64,000 bases of DNA from JAHEEL01 sp942491345 (GCA_942491345.1 CALOAN010000020.1:372001-436000); one strand, 5' to 3'; positions 8,538-18,093 are shown, counted from the stretch's first letter. The notes: generated from the letters alone by a model not told the origin. Made by a program: numbers and translations.

Positions 8538-9479
8538 GGTGCGATTGCCAGCAGCGCCAGATCGTTGGCCAGGCGTGCAATTGATTCTGCAACGCGCGGG
8601 CCGAAGGTCAAGATGTCTCCTTCGGGATAGGCGAGCACGGAGCGACTGCTTCCCGCAGGAGTAGCCGCCACACCGGGGATCGAGAGGAGGCCGTCGATGC
8701 CGCCGAGAACTTCGTACCCCTCGGCGGGAACGACAATCACGTCGGGCGCAGCTGCGGCGAGGGCCTCAGGCGTGACGTCAACGGTACCGACCACTCCCGC
8801 TTCTGTCCCCGCGTCGAGGCCGCCAGCAGCAACAATCACGGGCACTGTTGTCATACCCGAACCGAACAAGAGCATGACGTCCGGACCCCTTGTGTAGACG
8901 AAGGCGACGCGCGGGGCTACCGCACCCTCATCAAGACCGACCGAGGCTGCCGCGATTTCGGTTCTCATCCGACTCGTGAGATCGGCGGCGGGTCCCGTAG
9001 CGCTCCAGAAGTGTCCCGAGGTCCGTGACCTTCTTGTAGAGCCCTTCGAGGGTGGTCGGAACGTCGAGAATCGCCACCGGGACCCCGGCCGATCGGATCT
9101 GCTCGATGACTGAGATGGGCGCCGTCTGAGCATCTCCAATCACCAGCGTCGGGTCGTGTTTGAGAACACCCTCCGCCGTCAGAAACCTGCCAAGGCCCGC
9201 TTTCGGCAGGCGGACTGCCGCTTCGGGTGCAACCGTCGTGACGTCAGTCGCCACTACCGATTCGCCGAGGCCAAGCTCGTAGACGAACTCGGTGAGATCA
9301 CCGCTGAGGGTCACGATCCTCGTGGTATCCGGCGATTCAACAGCAACTCCGTCGAAGCCCACGAAGACAGTCTCAGCTGCCGCGGTGGTTTCGGCTCCGC
9401 CATCGGAGCACCCAGCAGCGAAGACCGCGGCGGTAACCACGATTGTGGCCGCCGCCCGGAGAGCGGCGGAATGCATCAT
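8534..9479 (-). pseudogene. hmuT: Haem-binding lipoprotein HmuT, frameshifted
   Basis: Substrate-binding lipoprotein of the importer. The first frame (from 9479) gives a signal peptide with lipobox VFAAGC, then HmuT-like sequence (LSGDLTEFVYELGLGESVVA) up to LGTLLERYG. The second frame, ending at 8534, continues with DLTSRMRTEIAAASV to the family C-terminus. The frames join if one base is removed near 8994-8996 (a CCC run, GGG on the coding strand). The total then divides by three and yields 314 aa. Either a sequencing error or a real inactivation. The ATG at 9479 overlaps the upstream lipoprotein stop by 4 nt. Confidence 0.8.
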
Positions 9480-10054
9480 GAAGTAGGGCAACCCACTCGT
9501 GCCGAGGCCATCATCCCGCAGAACATCTCGCGGGTCACCTGCCAGACGCCGTCGGAGAGGACTGCATCACCCGACAGATCGGGGTACGTGGGTGTCCCAC
9601 CGAAGAGCAGGTCGTATTGCACTTCTGCTACCTCGCCGTCGATTGTCACGGCGTCCGGAACGAGAGTGATGCCTCCCATTGACTCTCCGGTCTCCTGGTA
9701 TGTCGCGACCGTTTCCTCGAGCCCGGTGGGATCCACGAGGTAGGGCACCTTCTCGTCATACGTTGTGGCGCTGGAGAAGACGATCTCGTACGCAAGCACG
9801 ACACCATCGACATCGGGGTCCTCGCCGGCCACGATTCCGCCGGTCGTGGTCGTTGTGGTCGCCGGGACCGTGGTGGTCGCCGGGACCGTGGTGGTGGCCG
9901 GCGCGGTGGTAGTGCTTGCGGGTGCAGCCGGCGCCACGGTTGTTGTCGTTTGCGGTTCGGCCGCCGAGGTCGAGGTCGACTCGACGGAATCTCCGTTCGA
10001 GCAAGCGGCGGCGATGATCGCGAACGTGAAGACAAGGAACAGGTTTCGTCTCAA
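9476..10054 (-). CDS. Lipoprotein with Thr-rich linker, unknown function
   Basis: A 192-aa exported lipoprotein whose function I do not recognise. Signal peptide MRRNLFLVFTFAIIAAAC ends in a lipobox. A low-complexity Thr/Ala/Pro linker of about 50 residues (repeats of ATTTVP) follows, then a roughly 100-aa globular domain with two cysteines near its C-terminal end (MFCGMMASARVGC). I chose TTG at 10054 because a perfect AGGAGG sits 6 nt upstream and the signal peptide then begins correctly. A GTG at 10090 would add 12 residues. Its stop overlaps hmuT, so it heads the haem-importer operon. Confidence 0.7.
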   Translation of the reverse strand: MRRNLFLVFTFAIIAAACSNGDSVESTSTSAAEPQTTTTVAPAAPASTTTAPATTTVPATTTVPATTTTTTGGIVAGEDPDVDGVVLAYEIVFSSATTYDEKVPYLVDPTGLEETVATYQETGESMGGITLVPDAVTIDGEVAEVQYDLLFGGTPTYPDLSGDAVLSDGVWQVTREMFCGMMASARVGCPTS

Positions 10055-10060
10055 GAATGG

Positions 10061-10079
10061 CCTCCTGGTTTGAGCCAGG
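10061..10079 (-). promoter_or_regulatory. Shine-Dalgarno partly inside a 5-bp hairpin
   Basis: On the minus strand a CCTGG-N6-CCAGG hairpin (10079-10064) overlaps the AGGAGG ribosome site (10066-10061) of the lipoprotein gene starting at 10054. The geometry could limit translation initiation, but the stem is short and no ligand or regulator is evident. Confidence 0.35.
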
Positions 10080-10163
10080 ATTGTCCCCACTTGTCATCCC
10101 GACACCAAGTCGGCTCGCCCCACGGTTTGAGGCGTGCTCCGATCGTCAAGCGGCCGAACGGAG

Positions 10164-10169
10164 TACGCT
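10164..10169 (+). promoter_or_regulatory. -10 box TACGCT, 6 nt before the M23 gene start
   Basis: A TAnnnT box ends six bases before ATG 10176, with no Shine-Dalgarno between, consistent with a leaderless transcript. No convincing -35 is visible. Confidence 0.45.
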
Positions 10170-10175
10170 TGCCCA

Positions 10176-12056
10176 ATGGCGGGATGGAATCGGCACATGG
10201 TGCACCTGGCGGTGCTGGCGCTCGTCGTCGCCTCCGCGCTGGTTGGCATTTCCTCCCCTGCGCAGAGTTCGGCGGTGTCCGCCCAACCTCCTGCAGCCTA
10301 TACCCCTCCGTTCCCGGTGTTGTATCCGATCGACGCACCTCGCCAGTTTGCCGACACGTTCGGCACCGCACGCGACGGAGGGGACAGGCTCCACCAGGGC
10401 GGCGATCTGTTCGCCCCGAAGATGGCGCCCGTGCTCGCAACGGCTGCCGGTCAGATCAGCGCTGTTGATTGGGCGCCGTCAGCCGGGTTCTACATCGACA
10501 TCACGCACGCCGGCGGGTGGACGAGCCGGTATCTCCATCTCAACAACGACACACCGGGCACCGATGACGGTCTCGGATTCGGGATCGCCGAAGGCATCGG
10601 TGTCGGAGCCGGCGTTGCTGCCGGTCAGGTGATCGGCTACGTGGGCGACAGCGGCAACGCCGAATCATCGAGCCCCCACCTCCACTTCGAGCTCCGGATG
10701 CGGGATTGGACCCCAGTGAATCCGTATCCGTTCGTCATCGGACGATCGTCCGAGACGACCCTTTACGTATTGCCCGAGCTCAGCCCCGATCCAGTCGTGA
10801 GCGGTATCGAGGTTCTGGGCCATATCGACCCGGGCGACGGCTTCAACGGCGATGTGCAAAGTCACGGCGATGTGGCCTACCTCGCAACCATCGGACTGGG
10901 GGACACGTGTCCCGCCGGCGGTGTTCGGATGTACAGCGTTGTGGATCCTGCGAATCCGGAAGAACTCGGCAGCATTGCCGGGAATCATGAAGGCACCCGC
11001 ACCGAGCAAGTGTGGGTCGGGTCGATGGCGACAGATCACTTCGTGGGCGACATCGCTGTTGTGGCGCATCGGGTCTGTGAGGGTGCAGCCCCCGAAGCCT
11101 TCCGTGGATTCACGTCGTATGACGTCTCCGACCCGACCAGTCCGGTCGTACTCGGTTCGTACGAAACCGGACCAGGCACGGCCGGCGTCGAGGGATTCGA
11201 CGTATGGTTGGAAGCCGGCCGAGTTGTTGTGGCCGCAGCGGTTCCCAATTCACTGCTCGACCACATGCGCAGCCTCGGCGATGTTCGTTTCGTCGACATC
11301 AGTGACCCGACAGACCCGTCCGATATCGTGGATTGGGACTTCCGGCGGGACGCTGATCCAGTGGACCGGGACGCTGCCACCGACGGTGCCGATCCCAGGG
11401 ACCTGTACGCCAGCAGCGTCACGCTCGACCCCGACGGTCGGCGGGCTTTTGTCTCGTTGTGGGATGCCGGGGTCGTCGCGCTTGACGTGTCGACGATCGA
11501 ACAGCCGCGGACGGTGGGGTGGACGGGCTCACTCGGCCATTCGGAGGGGAAGTCGGGATCGACTTTGTTCAGCGCTGAGCTTCAGACGCTTGTGGTGAAC
11601 CACGAGGATCTTGATCCGCTCGACGATGGCGACGAACAAGCCGCGCAGTCGTGGGGTGTGCAGACCGTGTTCGACGTCGGGACGCAGGATCGTCCAGAGT
11701 TCGTCACCAAGTACTCGGTGGAGGATGCGCTGCCGGACTCCGACGGGCTCGTCTCTCTCGGTGGGATCTACTCGGTCGGAGATTCGCTCGCGGTGGGCCA
11801 CTACGCCTACAGCGCCTGGCTCACCGGCGGACTGCGGGTCGTGGATTTCTCGAACTCGCTCGAGCCGACGGAGGTTGCCTCATTCCTCCCGCCCGCGGGA
11901 ATCGATCCGCATGATCGGTTTGTCTCGCCGAATGGTGTCATCAAGCTGCCGCTGGTGTGGTCGGTCGACGTGAGCAGCGGACTGATCTACGTCTCGGACA
12001 TCAACACCGGCCTCTGGATTCTCCGTCTCGTCGACGCACCGACGAACGCCGAATAG
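10176..12056 (+). CDS. Secreted M23 peptidase fused to an LVIVD-type propeller
   Basis: A 626-aa exported protein. An N-terminal signal sequence (hydrophobic VHLAVLALVVASALVGI) is followed by an M23/LytM metallopeptidase domain, with zinc motifs HQGGDLFAP and HLHFEL about 90 residues apart (around 65-165). The remaining 430 residues are repeats with the pattern VxSYDVSDPTSPVVLGSYET and VRFVDISDPTDPSDIVDWD, typical of LVIVD beta-propellers. It probably acts on peptidoglycan outside the membrane, with the propeller as a binding platform. ATG 10176 is preferred over the upstream GTG 10134 because a -10 box lies just before it. Confidence 0.78.
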   Translation: MAGWNRHMVHLAVLALVVASALVGISSPAQSSAVSAQPPAAYTPPFPVLYPIDAPRQFADTFGTARDGGDRLHQGGDLFAPKMAPVLATAAGQISAVDWAPSAGFYIDITHAGGWTSRYLHLNNDTPGTDDGLGFGIAEGIGVGAGVAAGQVIGYVGDSGNAESSSPHLHFELRMRDWTPVNPYPFVIGRSSETTLYVLPELSPDPVVSGIEVLGHIDPGDGFNGDVQSHGDVAYLATIGLGDTCPAGGVRMYSVVDPANPEELGSIAGNHEGTRTEQVWVGSMATDHFVGDIAVVAHRVCEGAAPEAFRGFTSYDVSDPTSPVVLGSYETGPGTAGVEGFDVWLEAGRVVVAAAVPNSLLDHMRSLGDVRFVDISDPTDPSDIVDWDFRRDADPVDRDAATDGADPRDLYASSVTLDPDGRRAFVSLWDAGVVALDVSTIEQPRTVGWTGSLGHSEGKSGSTLFSAELQTLVVNHEDLDPLDDGDEQAAQSWGVQTVFDVGTQDRPEFVTKYSVEDALPDSDGLVSLGGIYSVGDSLAVGHYAYSAWLTGGLRVVDFSNSLEPTEVASFLPPAGIDPHDRFVSPNGVIKLPLVWSVDVSSGLIYVSDINTGLWILRLVDAPTNAE

Positions 12057-12097
12057 GCGACATCCGCGTCCGCGTGCCGCCGCTGATGTTCGCTCAG

Positions 12098-12116
12098 AGG
12101 GCTGATGAACAGCCCT
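12098..12116 (+). terminator. Hairpin terminator after the M23/propeller gene
   Basis: AGGGCTG-N5-CAGCCCT, a perfect 7-bp stem 42 nt past the stop, followed by TCGC rather than a U-tract. The loop holds an ATG that opens a longer frame for the next gene, an argument against using that ATG as a start. Confidence 0.5.
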
Positions 12117-12167
12117 TCGCCGGGCACCGGTACCATCCACCTGTCGCCGATCGAAGAGGAGCCCTCC

Positions 12168-14684
12168 GTGCCGTCCGAAGCCGACTACCGCCTGCCCCGC
12201 ACCGTCATCCCGAGCCACTACGAGCTCAAGCTGACCCCCGACCTCGGTGATGCGAGTTTCGCCGGGAACGTGCTGGTGGACGTTGCGGTCGTGGAACCGG
12301 TTTCCGAGATCGTCGTCAATGCGGCCGAGTTGACGCTGTACGACGTGACGTTGTTCAACAGCGATGGGCAGCGGCTGGCGTCAACCGTGGAGACCGATGA
12401 GAAGGCCGAACGGTCGACACTCCACCTCGACGGGGTCGCCGCCCCCGGCGCGTGGAAGCTCGGGATCTCCTTCGACGGGATCCTGAACGACGACCTCCGG
12501 GGTTTCTATCGCTCCGTCTACACCGATCCAAACGGCGTTGAGAAGACGATCGCAACAACGCAGTTCGAGGCAACCGAGGCACGTCGGGCCTTCCCGTGCT
12601 GGGATGAACCCGATCTCAAGGCGACCTACGGCGTCACACTCGTCGTCGACGACGGCCTGACGGCGATCTCGAACGGCGCAGAAGCCGAGCGGACAGACGT
12701 CGGCGGCGGGAAGGTCGCCGTCCGCTTCGTGGATACCATCAAGATGTCGACGTATCTCGTTGCCTTCATCATTGGCGAGCTCGAAGTCACGGATCCGATC
12801 GATGTCGACGGGAACCCGCTGCGGATCGTGTACCCGCCGGGGAAGGGAAGACTCACCGACTTCGCACTCGATGTTGCCGCTCACTCCCTCCGGTACTACG
12901 CCGAGTACTACGACATCCCGTACCCAGGCGGAAAGATGGACAAGATCGCCATCCCCGATTTCGCGTGGGGTGCGATGGAGAACATGGGCGCCGTGACCTA
13001 CCGGGAGACGGCGCTGCTCGTCGATCCCCGCAAGGCCACGCAGACCGAGATGATGCGAGTCGCCGAGGTGATCGCCCATGAGATCGCCCACATGTGGTTC
13101 GGCGATCTCGTCACGATGAAGTGGTGGAACGGCATCTGGCTCAATGAGGCGTTCGCGACGTTCGCGTCGATGAAGTGCATCGACGCCTACCGGCCCGACT
13201 GGAAGCTGTGGCTGACGTTCTCATCCGACCGTGTCCACTCGATGGAAACCGACGCCCTTGCCGCGACTCGACCAATCGAGATCCCCGTTGCATCACCCGA
13301 AGAGGCGAATGCGATGTTCGACTCGCTCACCTACGAAAAGGGTGCATCGGTGCTCCGGATGCTCGAGCAATACCTTGGCGAAGAGGCGTTCCGTCTCGGC
13401 GTGAGCAATTACCTGAAGGAGAACGCCTACGGGAACACGGACGGGGACGATCTGTGGTCTGCCCTTGCCGACGCGTCTGGCGAACCGGTCAAAGAGATCA
13501 TGGACACGTGGATCTTCCAGGGCGGATTCCCGCTGGTCGGTGTTGAGGGTGAGCCTGGCGACTACACCCTCACGCAGCGGCAGTTCCGCTACCTGGGCGA
13601 GGGCGAGCACCAGTGGAGACTCCCTGTCGTCGTCCGGTCGTCGGAAGGTGAGCAGCGCATACTGCTCGAAGGTGAACGTGGACGCGTTGTCGCCGGCGAC
13701 GACCTTGTCGTCAACGCGGGCGCTGACGGGTTCTATCGCGTGGCATATTCGCCCGAGCTGCGTGCGGGGCTCCGAGAGCGGCTCTCAACCCTCAGCGGTG
13801 AAGAGCGCTACGCCGCGATCTCCGACGCGTGGGCTGATGTGTTGAAGGGCGGCTCAGATGCTGCGGATTACCTGAAGCTCGTTGCCGGGCTAAGCAGAGA
13901 GCCCGAGGTCGATGTCTGGCAGCGGATCCTCGCCGGACTCGGCGAACTCGACCGTATCGCGCCCCCCGACGCTCGCCCGGCGCTCCAGGCGTTCGTGCGA
14001 GACCTCGTCGCCGACAAGGCCGACGCAATGGGGTGGCAGCCTGCTGGGGGAGAGGACGATCGGAGCAGGAAGCTGCGGGGCACGCTCATCACGGCGCTCG
14101 GAAACCTCGGCGATGATCCGGAGACCCAAACGAAGGCTCGGTTGGTCTTCGAGGAGTCCCGGTCCGCCGAAGGTGTGGTCGATGCGGAGGTCGCGAATGC
14201 GGCGCTGAGTGTCGTGGCCGCGAACGGCGACTACGAGGACTTCGAACGGTTCCTCGAGATCTCGGATGCCTCTGATGTCCCGCAGGAGGTCGTGAAGTAC
14301 CTCCGAGCGGCGACTTCTGTGCCGGACCGGGTGGCCGCAGAGAAGCTCTTCCAGATGGTTCTTGATGGAGACATCCGTCGTCAGGACGCCTTCTGGGTTG
14401 TGGCGCTCATGCTCGGGCAGCGGGAGACCGGTCCTCGGGTGTGGGAGCTGATGAAGGAGAACTGGGATGCAATGCTCGAACGGATTCCGCCCGCTACCGG
14501 GCGTCGGATCCTCGAGCTGATCCCGAACCGCTCGGAGCCGGAGATCGCTGCAGACATCGAGGCATGGCTGGCCGACCATCCGATCAAGGGCGGCGAGCTG
14601 TTCGCGCAGCAACAGCTCGAGCTGCTGAAGGTGAGGGTCGGCCTCCGGGAGCGGGAAGCGAGCCGCCTCGCCGAAGCTCTCTAG
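12168..14684 (+). CDS. M1 family zinc aminopeptidase
   Basis: Cytoplasmic or surface metalloaminopeptidase removing N-terminal residues from peptides, 838 aa. The substrate-binding GAMEN motif is at 268-272 and the zinc site HEIAHMWFGD at 304-313, with the third ligand in NEAFA about 18 residues on. The C-terminal ERAP1-like helical domain is full length. GTG 12168 is chosen because GAGGAG lies 6 nt upstream and the protein then begins PSEADYRLPRTVIPSHY, a standard M1 N-terminus. It stands alone between the propeller gene and hut genes. Confidence 0.88.
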   Translation: MPSEADYRLPRTVIPSHYELKLTPDLGDASFAGNVLVDVAVVEPVSEIVVNAAELTLYDVTLFNSDGQRLASTVETDEKAERSTLHLDGVAAPGAWKLGISFDGILNDDLRGFYRSVYTDPNGVEKTIATTQFEATEARRAFPCWDEPDLKATYGVTLVVDDGLTAISNGAEAERTDVGGGKVAVRFVDTIKMSTYLVAFIIGELEVTDPIDVDGNPLRIVYPPGKGRLTDFALDVAAHSLRYYAEYYDIPYPGGKMDKIAIPDFAWGAMENMGAVTYRETALLVDPRKATQTEMMRVAEVIAHEIAHMWFGDLVTMKWWNGIWLNEAFATFASMKCIDAYRPDWKLWLTFSSDRVHSMETDALAATRPIEIPVASPEEANAMFDSLTYEKGASVLRMLEQYLGEEAFRLGVSNYLKENAYGNTDGDDLWSALADASGEPVKEIMDTWIFQGGFPLVGVEGEPGDYTLTQRQFRYLGEGEHQWRLPVVVRSSEGEQRILLEGERGRVVAGDDLVVNAGADGFYRVAYSPELRAGLRERLSTLSGEERYAAISDAWADVLKGGSDAADYLKLVAGLSREPEVDVWQRILAGLGELDRIAPPDARPALQAFVRDLVADKADAMGWQPAGGEDDRSRKLRGTLITALGNLGDDPETQTKARLVFEESRSAEGVVDAEVANAALSVVAANGDYEDFERFLEISDASDVPQEVVKYLRAATSVPDRVAAEKLFQMVLDGDIRRQDAFWVVALMLGQRETGPRVWELMKENWDAMLERIPPATGRRILELIPNRSEPEIAADIEAWLADHPIKGGELFAQQQLELLKVRVGLREREASRLAEAL

Positions 14685-14686
14685 AA

Positions 14687-14801
14687 GCAGCGAACCCAGG
14701 GTTCTCGACCCCGTATGCGGCGCTGTGAGCCCGCGGAATGGGGGGCGCAGCGAACCCAGGGTTCGTGACCCCGTATGCGGCGCTGTGAGCCCGCGGAATG
14801 G
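14687..14801. repeat. Two direct copies of a 55-bp intergenic repeat, 60-bp period
   Basis: Copies at 14687-14741 and 14747-14801 begin GCAGCGAACCCAGG and end CCCGCGGAATGG, differing at only two bases (CTCGACC versus CGTGACC). They lie between the M1 peptidase stop and the hutH promoter and have no coding role. They look like a recent tandem duplication, or two units of a dispersed intergenic element. Confidence 0.85.
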
Positions 14802-14832
14802 TTGGGTTGAGGTTCGCCGCGTCGCCTCGCGG

Positions 14833-14838
14833 TAGGCT
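14833..14838 (+). promoter_or_regulatory. Candidate -10 box for the hut operon (TAGGCT)
   Basis: TAGGCT at 14833-14838 is 39 nt before the hutH ATG and would give a leader of about 33 nt containing the GAGGAG ribosome site. The -35 region is not clear. Confidence 0.35.
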
Positions 14839-14877
14839 GGTCTCGCTGGTCTCGATCGCGATCAGAGGAGCTGGCAC

Positions 14878-16398
14878 ATGGTCGTCATCGTCGATGGTTC
14901 TCCACTCACCATCGCCGATGTCACCGCTGTTGCTCACCGGAAGGCCGACGTCGAGATCGGGCCGGATCTTGCCGCCCGAATGGCTCCCGCCCGGGCTCTG
15001 GTTGAGGCGATCATCGCCAACAACGAGGTGGCGTACGGCATCACAACCGGCTTCGGTGCCCTCTCCCATACGCGAATACCCGCAGAGCAAGCTACCGAAC
15101 TGCAGTACGACCTGGTCCGCAGCCACGCCTCCGGCGTAGGCGACCTCCTCAAGCTGCCAACCGTACGGGCGATGCTGCTGCTCCGAGCCCGTACGCTGGC
15201 TCAAGGCTACTCAGGCGTTCGCCCCGCCATCGTGGAACGCCTCGTTGAGTTCATCAAACGTGACCTGCTCCCCGCTGTTCCCGATCGGGGATCGGTCGGG
15301 GCCTCCGGCGATCTCGCCCCCTTCGCTCATCTTGCGCTCCCGCTCATCGGCGAGGGGTTCTTCTTGGTCGATGGCGGGCGAGTCCCCGCCGCCGGCGTGC
15401 TCGAGGCCGAGGGTCTCGAACCGATCCAACTCCAACCGAAGGAGGGTTTGAGCCTGCTCAACGGCACGGAAGGCATGCTCGCCCAGGGTTGTCTCGCGGT
15501 CGACCGGGCCCGGCTCCTCGCCGATGCTGCCGATGCCGCGTGTGCCCTGTCGGTCGAGGCGCTCATGGGTTCGAACCGGCCGTTCGAAGCTCGAGTTCAG
15601 CAGCTGCGGCCGCACCCTGGGCAGATCCATTCCGCACGGACCATCTCCGAACTCCTCGAAGGATCACTGATCGGCGCGAGCCACAAGGAAGACTTCTCCC
15701 ACCGAGTGCAGGACGCATACAGCCTGCGCTGCGCCCCCCAGGTCCATGGCTCCGTGCGTGACACGATTGATCACGCTGCCGCCATCTTCGAGCGGGAGCT
15801 CGGATCCGTGGTGGACAATCCGATTGTCTTCGCCGACGAAGGTGACGTGATCTCCGCCGGCAATTTCCATGGCCAGCCCCTCGCCTTTGCCCTCGACTTC
15901 CTGGCGATTGCGATGACCGAACTCGGTTCGATCTCGGAACGAAGGACCGATCGAATCCTCGACCCCGAGCGGTCCTACGGGCTCTCGCCGTTCCTGGCGA
16001 CGCGCCCAGGAGTCGACTCGGGCTACATGCTGGCGCAGTACACGGCGGCGGCTCTCGTGGCCGAGAACCGTGTGCTTTCCCATCCGGCGTCGGTGGAATC
16101 GATCCCCACCTCGGGTTCCCAGGAAGACCACGTGTCGATGGGGTGGGGCGCAGGACGGAAACTCAACGACGTGCTCCGCAACACAGCGAACGTGATCGCC
16201 GTCGAACTCGTTTGTGCCGCCCAGGGATGCGAACAACGAGCTCCGCTCGAACCGGCTCCCGGAACTCAGGCGATCCTTGAGGCGGTGCGATCCGTGGTGC
16301 CTCGGCTCGTTGCCGATCGACCGGTTGGAGCCGACATCGAAGCTGCCGCAGAACTCATCGAGGGTGGCGGCATTGCCGCTGCCATGGAGCGGAGGTAG
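14878..16398 (+). CDS. hutH: Histidine ammonia-lyase HutH
   Basis: Deaminates L-histidine to urocanate, the first step of histidine degradation. The 506-aa product contains the ASGDL signature (A142-S143-G144), which cyclises to the MIO prosthetic group, within GSVGASGDLAPFAH. Other family features include YGITTGFG near 53-60 and SGSQEDHVSMG near 413. Start ATG has GAGGAG 8 nt upstream. hutU begins 2 nt after its stop, so the two are cotranscribed. Confidence 0.95.
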   Translation: MVVIVDGSPLTIADVTAVAHRKADVEIGPDLAARMAPARALVEAIIANNEVAYGITTGFGALSHTRIPAEQATELQYDLVRSHASGVGDLLKLPTVRAMLLLRARTLAQGYSGVRPAIVERLVEFIKRDLLPAVPDRGSVGASGDLAPFAHLALPLIGEGFFLVDGGRVPAAGVLEAEGLEPIQLQPKEGLSLLNGTEGMLAQGCLAVDRARLLADAADAACALSVEALMGSNRPFEARVQQLRPHPGQIHSARTISELLEGSLIGASHKEDFSHRVQDAYSLRCAPQVHGSVRDTIDHAAAIFERELGSVVDNPIVFADEGDVISAGNFHGQPLAFALDFLAIAMTELGSISERRTDRILDPERSYGLSPFLATRPGVDSGYMLAQYTAAALVAENRVLSHPASVESIPTSGSQEDHVSMGWGAGRKLNDVLRNTANVIAVELVCAAQGCEQRAPLEPAPGTQAILEAVRSVVPRLVADRPVGADIEAAAELIEGGGIAAAMERR

Positions 16399-16400
16399 CA

Positions 16401-18053
16401 GTGCCGCCGACCATCAGAGCACCCCGCGGGACCGAGCTTTCGACGAAGGGCTGGCTCCAAGAAGCAGCCCTCAGAATGCTCATGAACAACCTCGATCCCG
16501 ACGTCGCAGAGAACCCCGATGAACTCGTCGTCTACGGCGGCCGTGGAAAGGCCGCTCGATCGTGGGAAGCCTTCGAAGCCATCGTCCGAACGCTGCGCAG
16601 TCTCGACAACGACGAGACGATGCTGGTCCAATCCGGCAAGCCTGTCGGTGTCTTCCGCACCCACGAGATGGCGCCCCGCGTCTTGATTGCGAACAGTCTT
16701 CTCGTCCCGGACTGGGCGACGTGGGAGACCTTCTGGGATCTGGAGGCCAAGGGCCTGATGATGTACGGGCAGATGACCGCAGGCTCCTGGATCTACATTG
16801 GGACGCAGGGGATTCTGCAAGGCACCTACCAGACGTTTGTCGCGATCGCGGAGCAGCGGTTCGGTGGGTCTCTGAAAGGAACACTCACGCTCACCGCCGG
16901 TCTCGGGGGGATGGGCGGAGCACAGCCGCTGGCGATCACCATGAACGATGGCGTTGCATTGTGCGTTGAAGTCGACCCCGAACGTATCGCCCGGCGCATC
17001 GAACACCGCTACCTCGACGAGCAGGCCGACTCGCTCGACGATGCCCTCGACCGTGTTCTCGCAGCGAAGGCTGAGGGACGGGCGCTGTCCGTCGGGCTGC
17101 TCGGAAACGCCGCAGATGTCTTTCCGGAGTTGCTCAAACGCGGGGTCGGTATCGACATCGTGACCGACCAGACATCGGCTCATGATCCACTCAACGGGTA
17201 CGTTCCGCGCGGCCTCACGTTGGCCGACGCCGCGGAGCTCAGGAGTTCCGAGCCGGAGACCTACGTCGCCGCAGCCCGCGAATCCATGGCCGACCACTGC
17301 GCCGCCATGGTTGGATTCCTGGACGCCGGCTCAGAGGTTTTCGACTACGGGAACAACCTTCGTGGAGAGGCGCTGCTCGGCGGCTTCGAGAACGCCTTCG
17401 CCTATCCAGGTTTCGTCCCTGCCTACATCAGGGACCTGTTCTGCGAAGGTATGGGGCCCTTCCGGTGGGCGGCCCTTTCGGGGGACCCTGCCGACATCCG
17501 GGCAACGGACGACGCACTCCGGGTGCTCTTTCCCGACAACAGGGCGCTCCACCGGTGGCTGGACCTCGCCGAGGAGCGCGTCCCGTTCCAGGGCCTACCC
17601 GCCCGGATCCTGTGGCTCGGGTACGGAGAACGAGACCGAGCGGGTGAAGCGTTCAACGAGCTGGTCGCATCGGGTGACGTAGGCGCTCCGATCGTCATTG
17701 GGCGAGATCACCTCGATTCCGGCTCCGTTGCGTCCCCGTATCGGGAGACCGAGGCGATGCGTGACGGCTCCGACGCCGTTGCCGACTGGCCGATCCTCAA
17801 CGCGCTCCTGAATACGGCGTCTGGTGCAGCCTGGGTTGCCGTACATCACGGCGGCGGAGTTGGGATCGGCAAGTCGATTCACGCCGGCGCACAGGTCGTG
17901 GCCGACGGAACCGCAGAGGGTGCCGAGCGCCTCGCACGGGTCCTGACGAACGATCCGGGCATGGGGGTCATCCGCCATGTTGATGCCGGCTATCCGGAGG
18001 CGGAGGAGATCGCCCGGCAACGCGGCGTGAGGGTTCCGATGTGGGAGACGTGA
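16401..18053 (+). CDS. hutU: Urocanate hydratase HutU
   Basis: Converts urocanate to imidazolone propionate using tightly bound NAD. The 550-aa protein carries the glycine-rich NAD site GLGGMGGAQP near 170-180, GKPVGVFRTHEMAPRV near 78, and the C-terminal HHGGGVGIGKSIHAG segment. Start GTG is two bases after the hutH stop. This is the second step of the hut pathway encoded here. Confidence 0.95.
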   Translation: MPPTIRAPRGTELSTKGWLQEAALRMLMNNLDPDVAENPDELVVYGGRGKAARSWEAFEAIVRTLRSLDNDETMLVQSGKPVGVFRTHEMAPRVLIANSLLVPDWATWETFWDLEAKGLMMYGQMTAGSWIYIGTQGILQGTYQTFVAIAEQRFGGSLKGTLTLTAGLGGMGGAQPLAITMNDGVALCVEVDPERIARRIEHRYLDEQADSLDDALDRVLAAKAEGRALSVGLLGNAADVFPELLKRGVGIDIVTDQTSAHDPLNGYVPRGLTLADAAELRSSEPETYVAAARESMADHCAAMVGFLDAGSEVFDYGNNLRGEALLGGFENAFAYPGFVPAYIRDLFCEGMGPFRWAALSGDPADIRATDDALRVLFPDNRALHRWLDLAEERVPFQGLPARILWLGYGERDRAGEAFNELVASGDVGAPIVIGRDHLDSGSVASPYRETEAMRDGSDAVADWPILNALLNTASGAAWVAVHHGGGVGIGKSIHAGAQVVADGTAEGAERLARVLTNDPGMGVIRHVDAGYPEAEEIARQRGVRVPMWET

Positions 18054-18093
18054 ATCGCCAGCCCAAAGCCCCGACCTCCAGGAGAGCGGTCGG

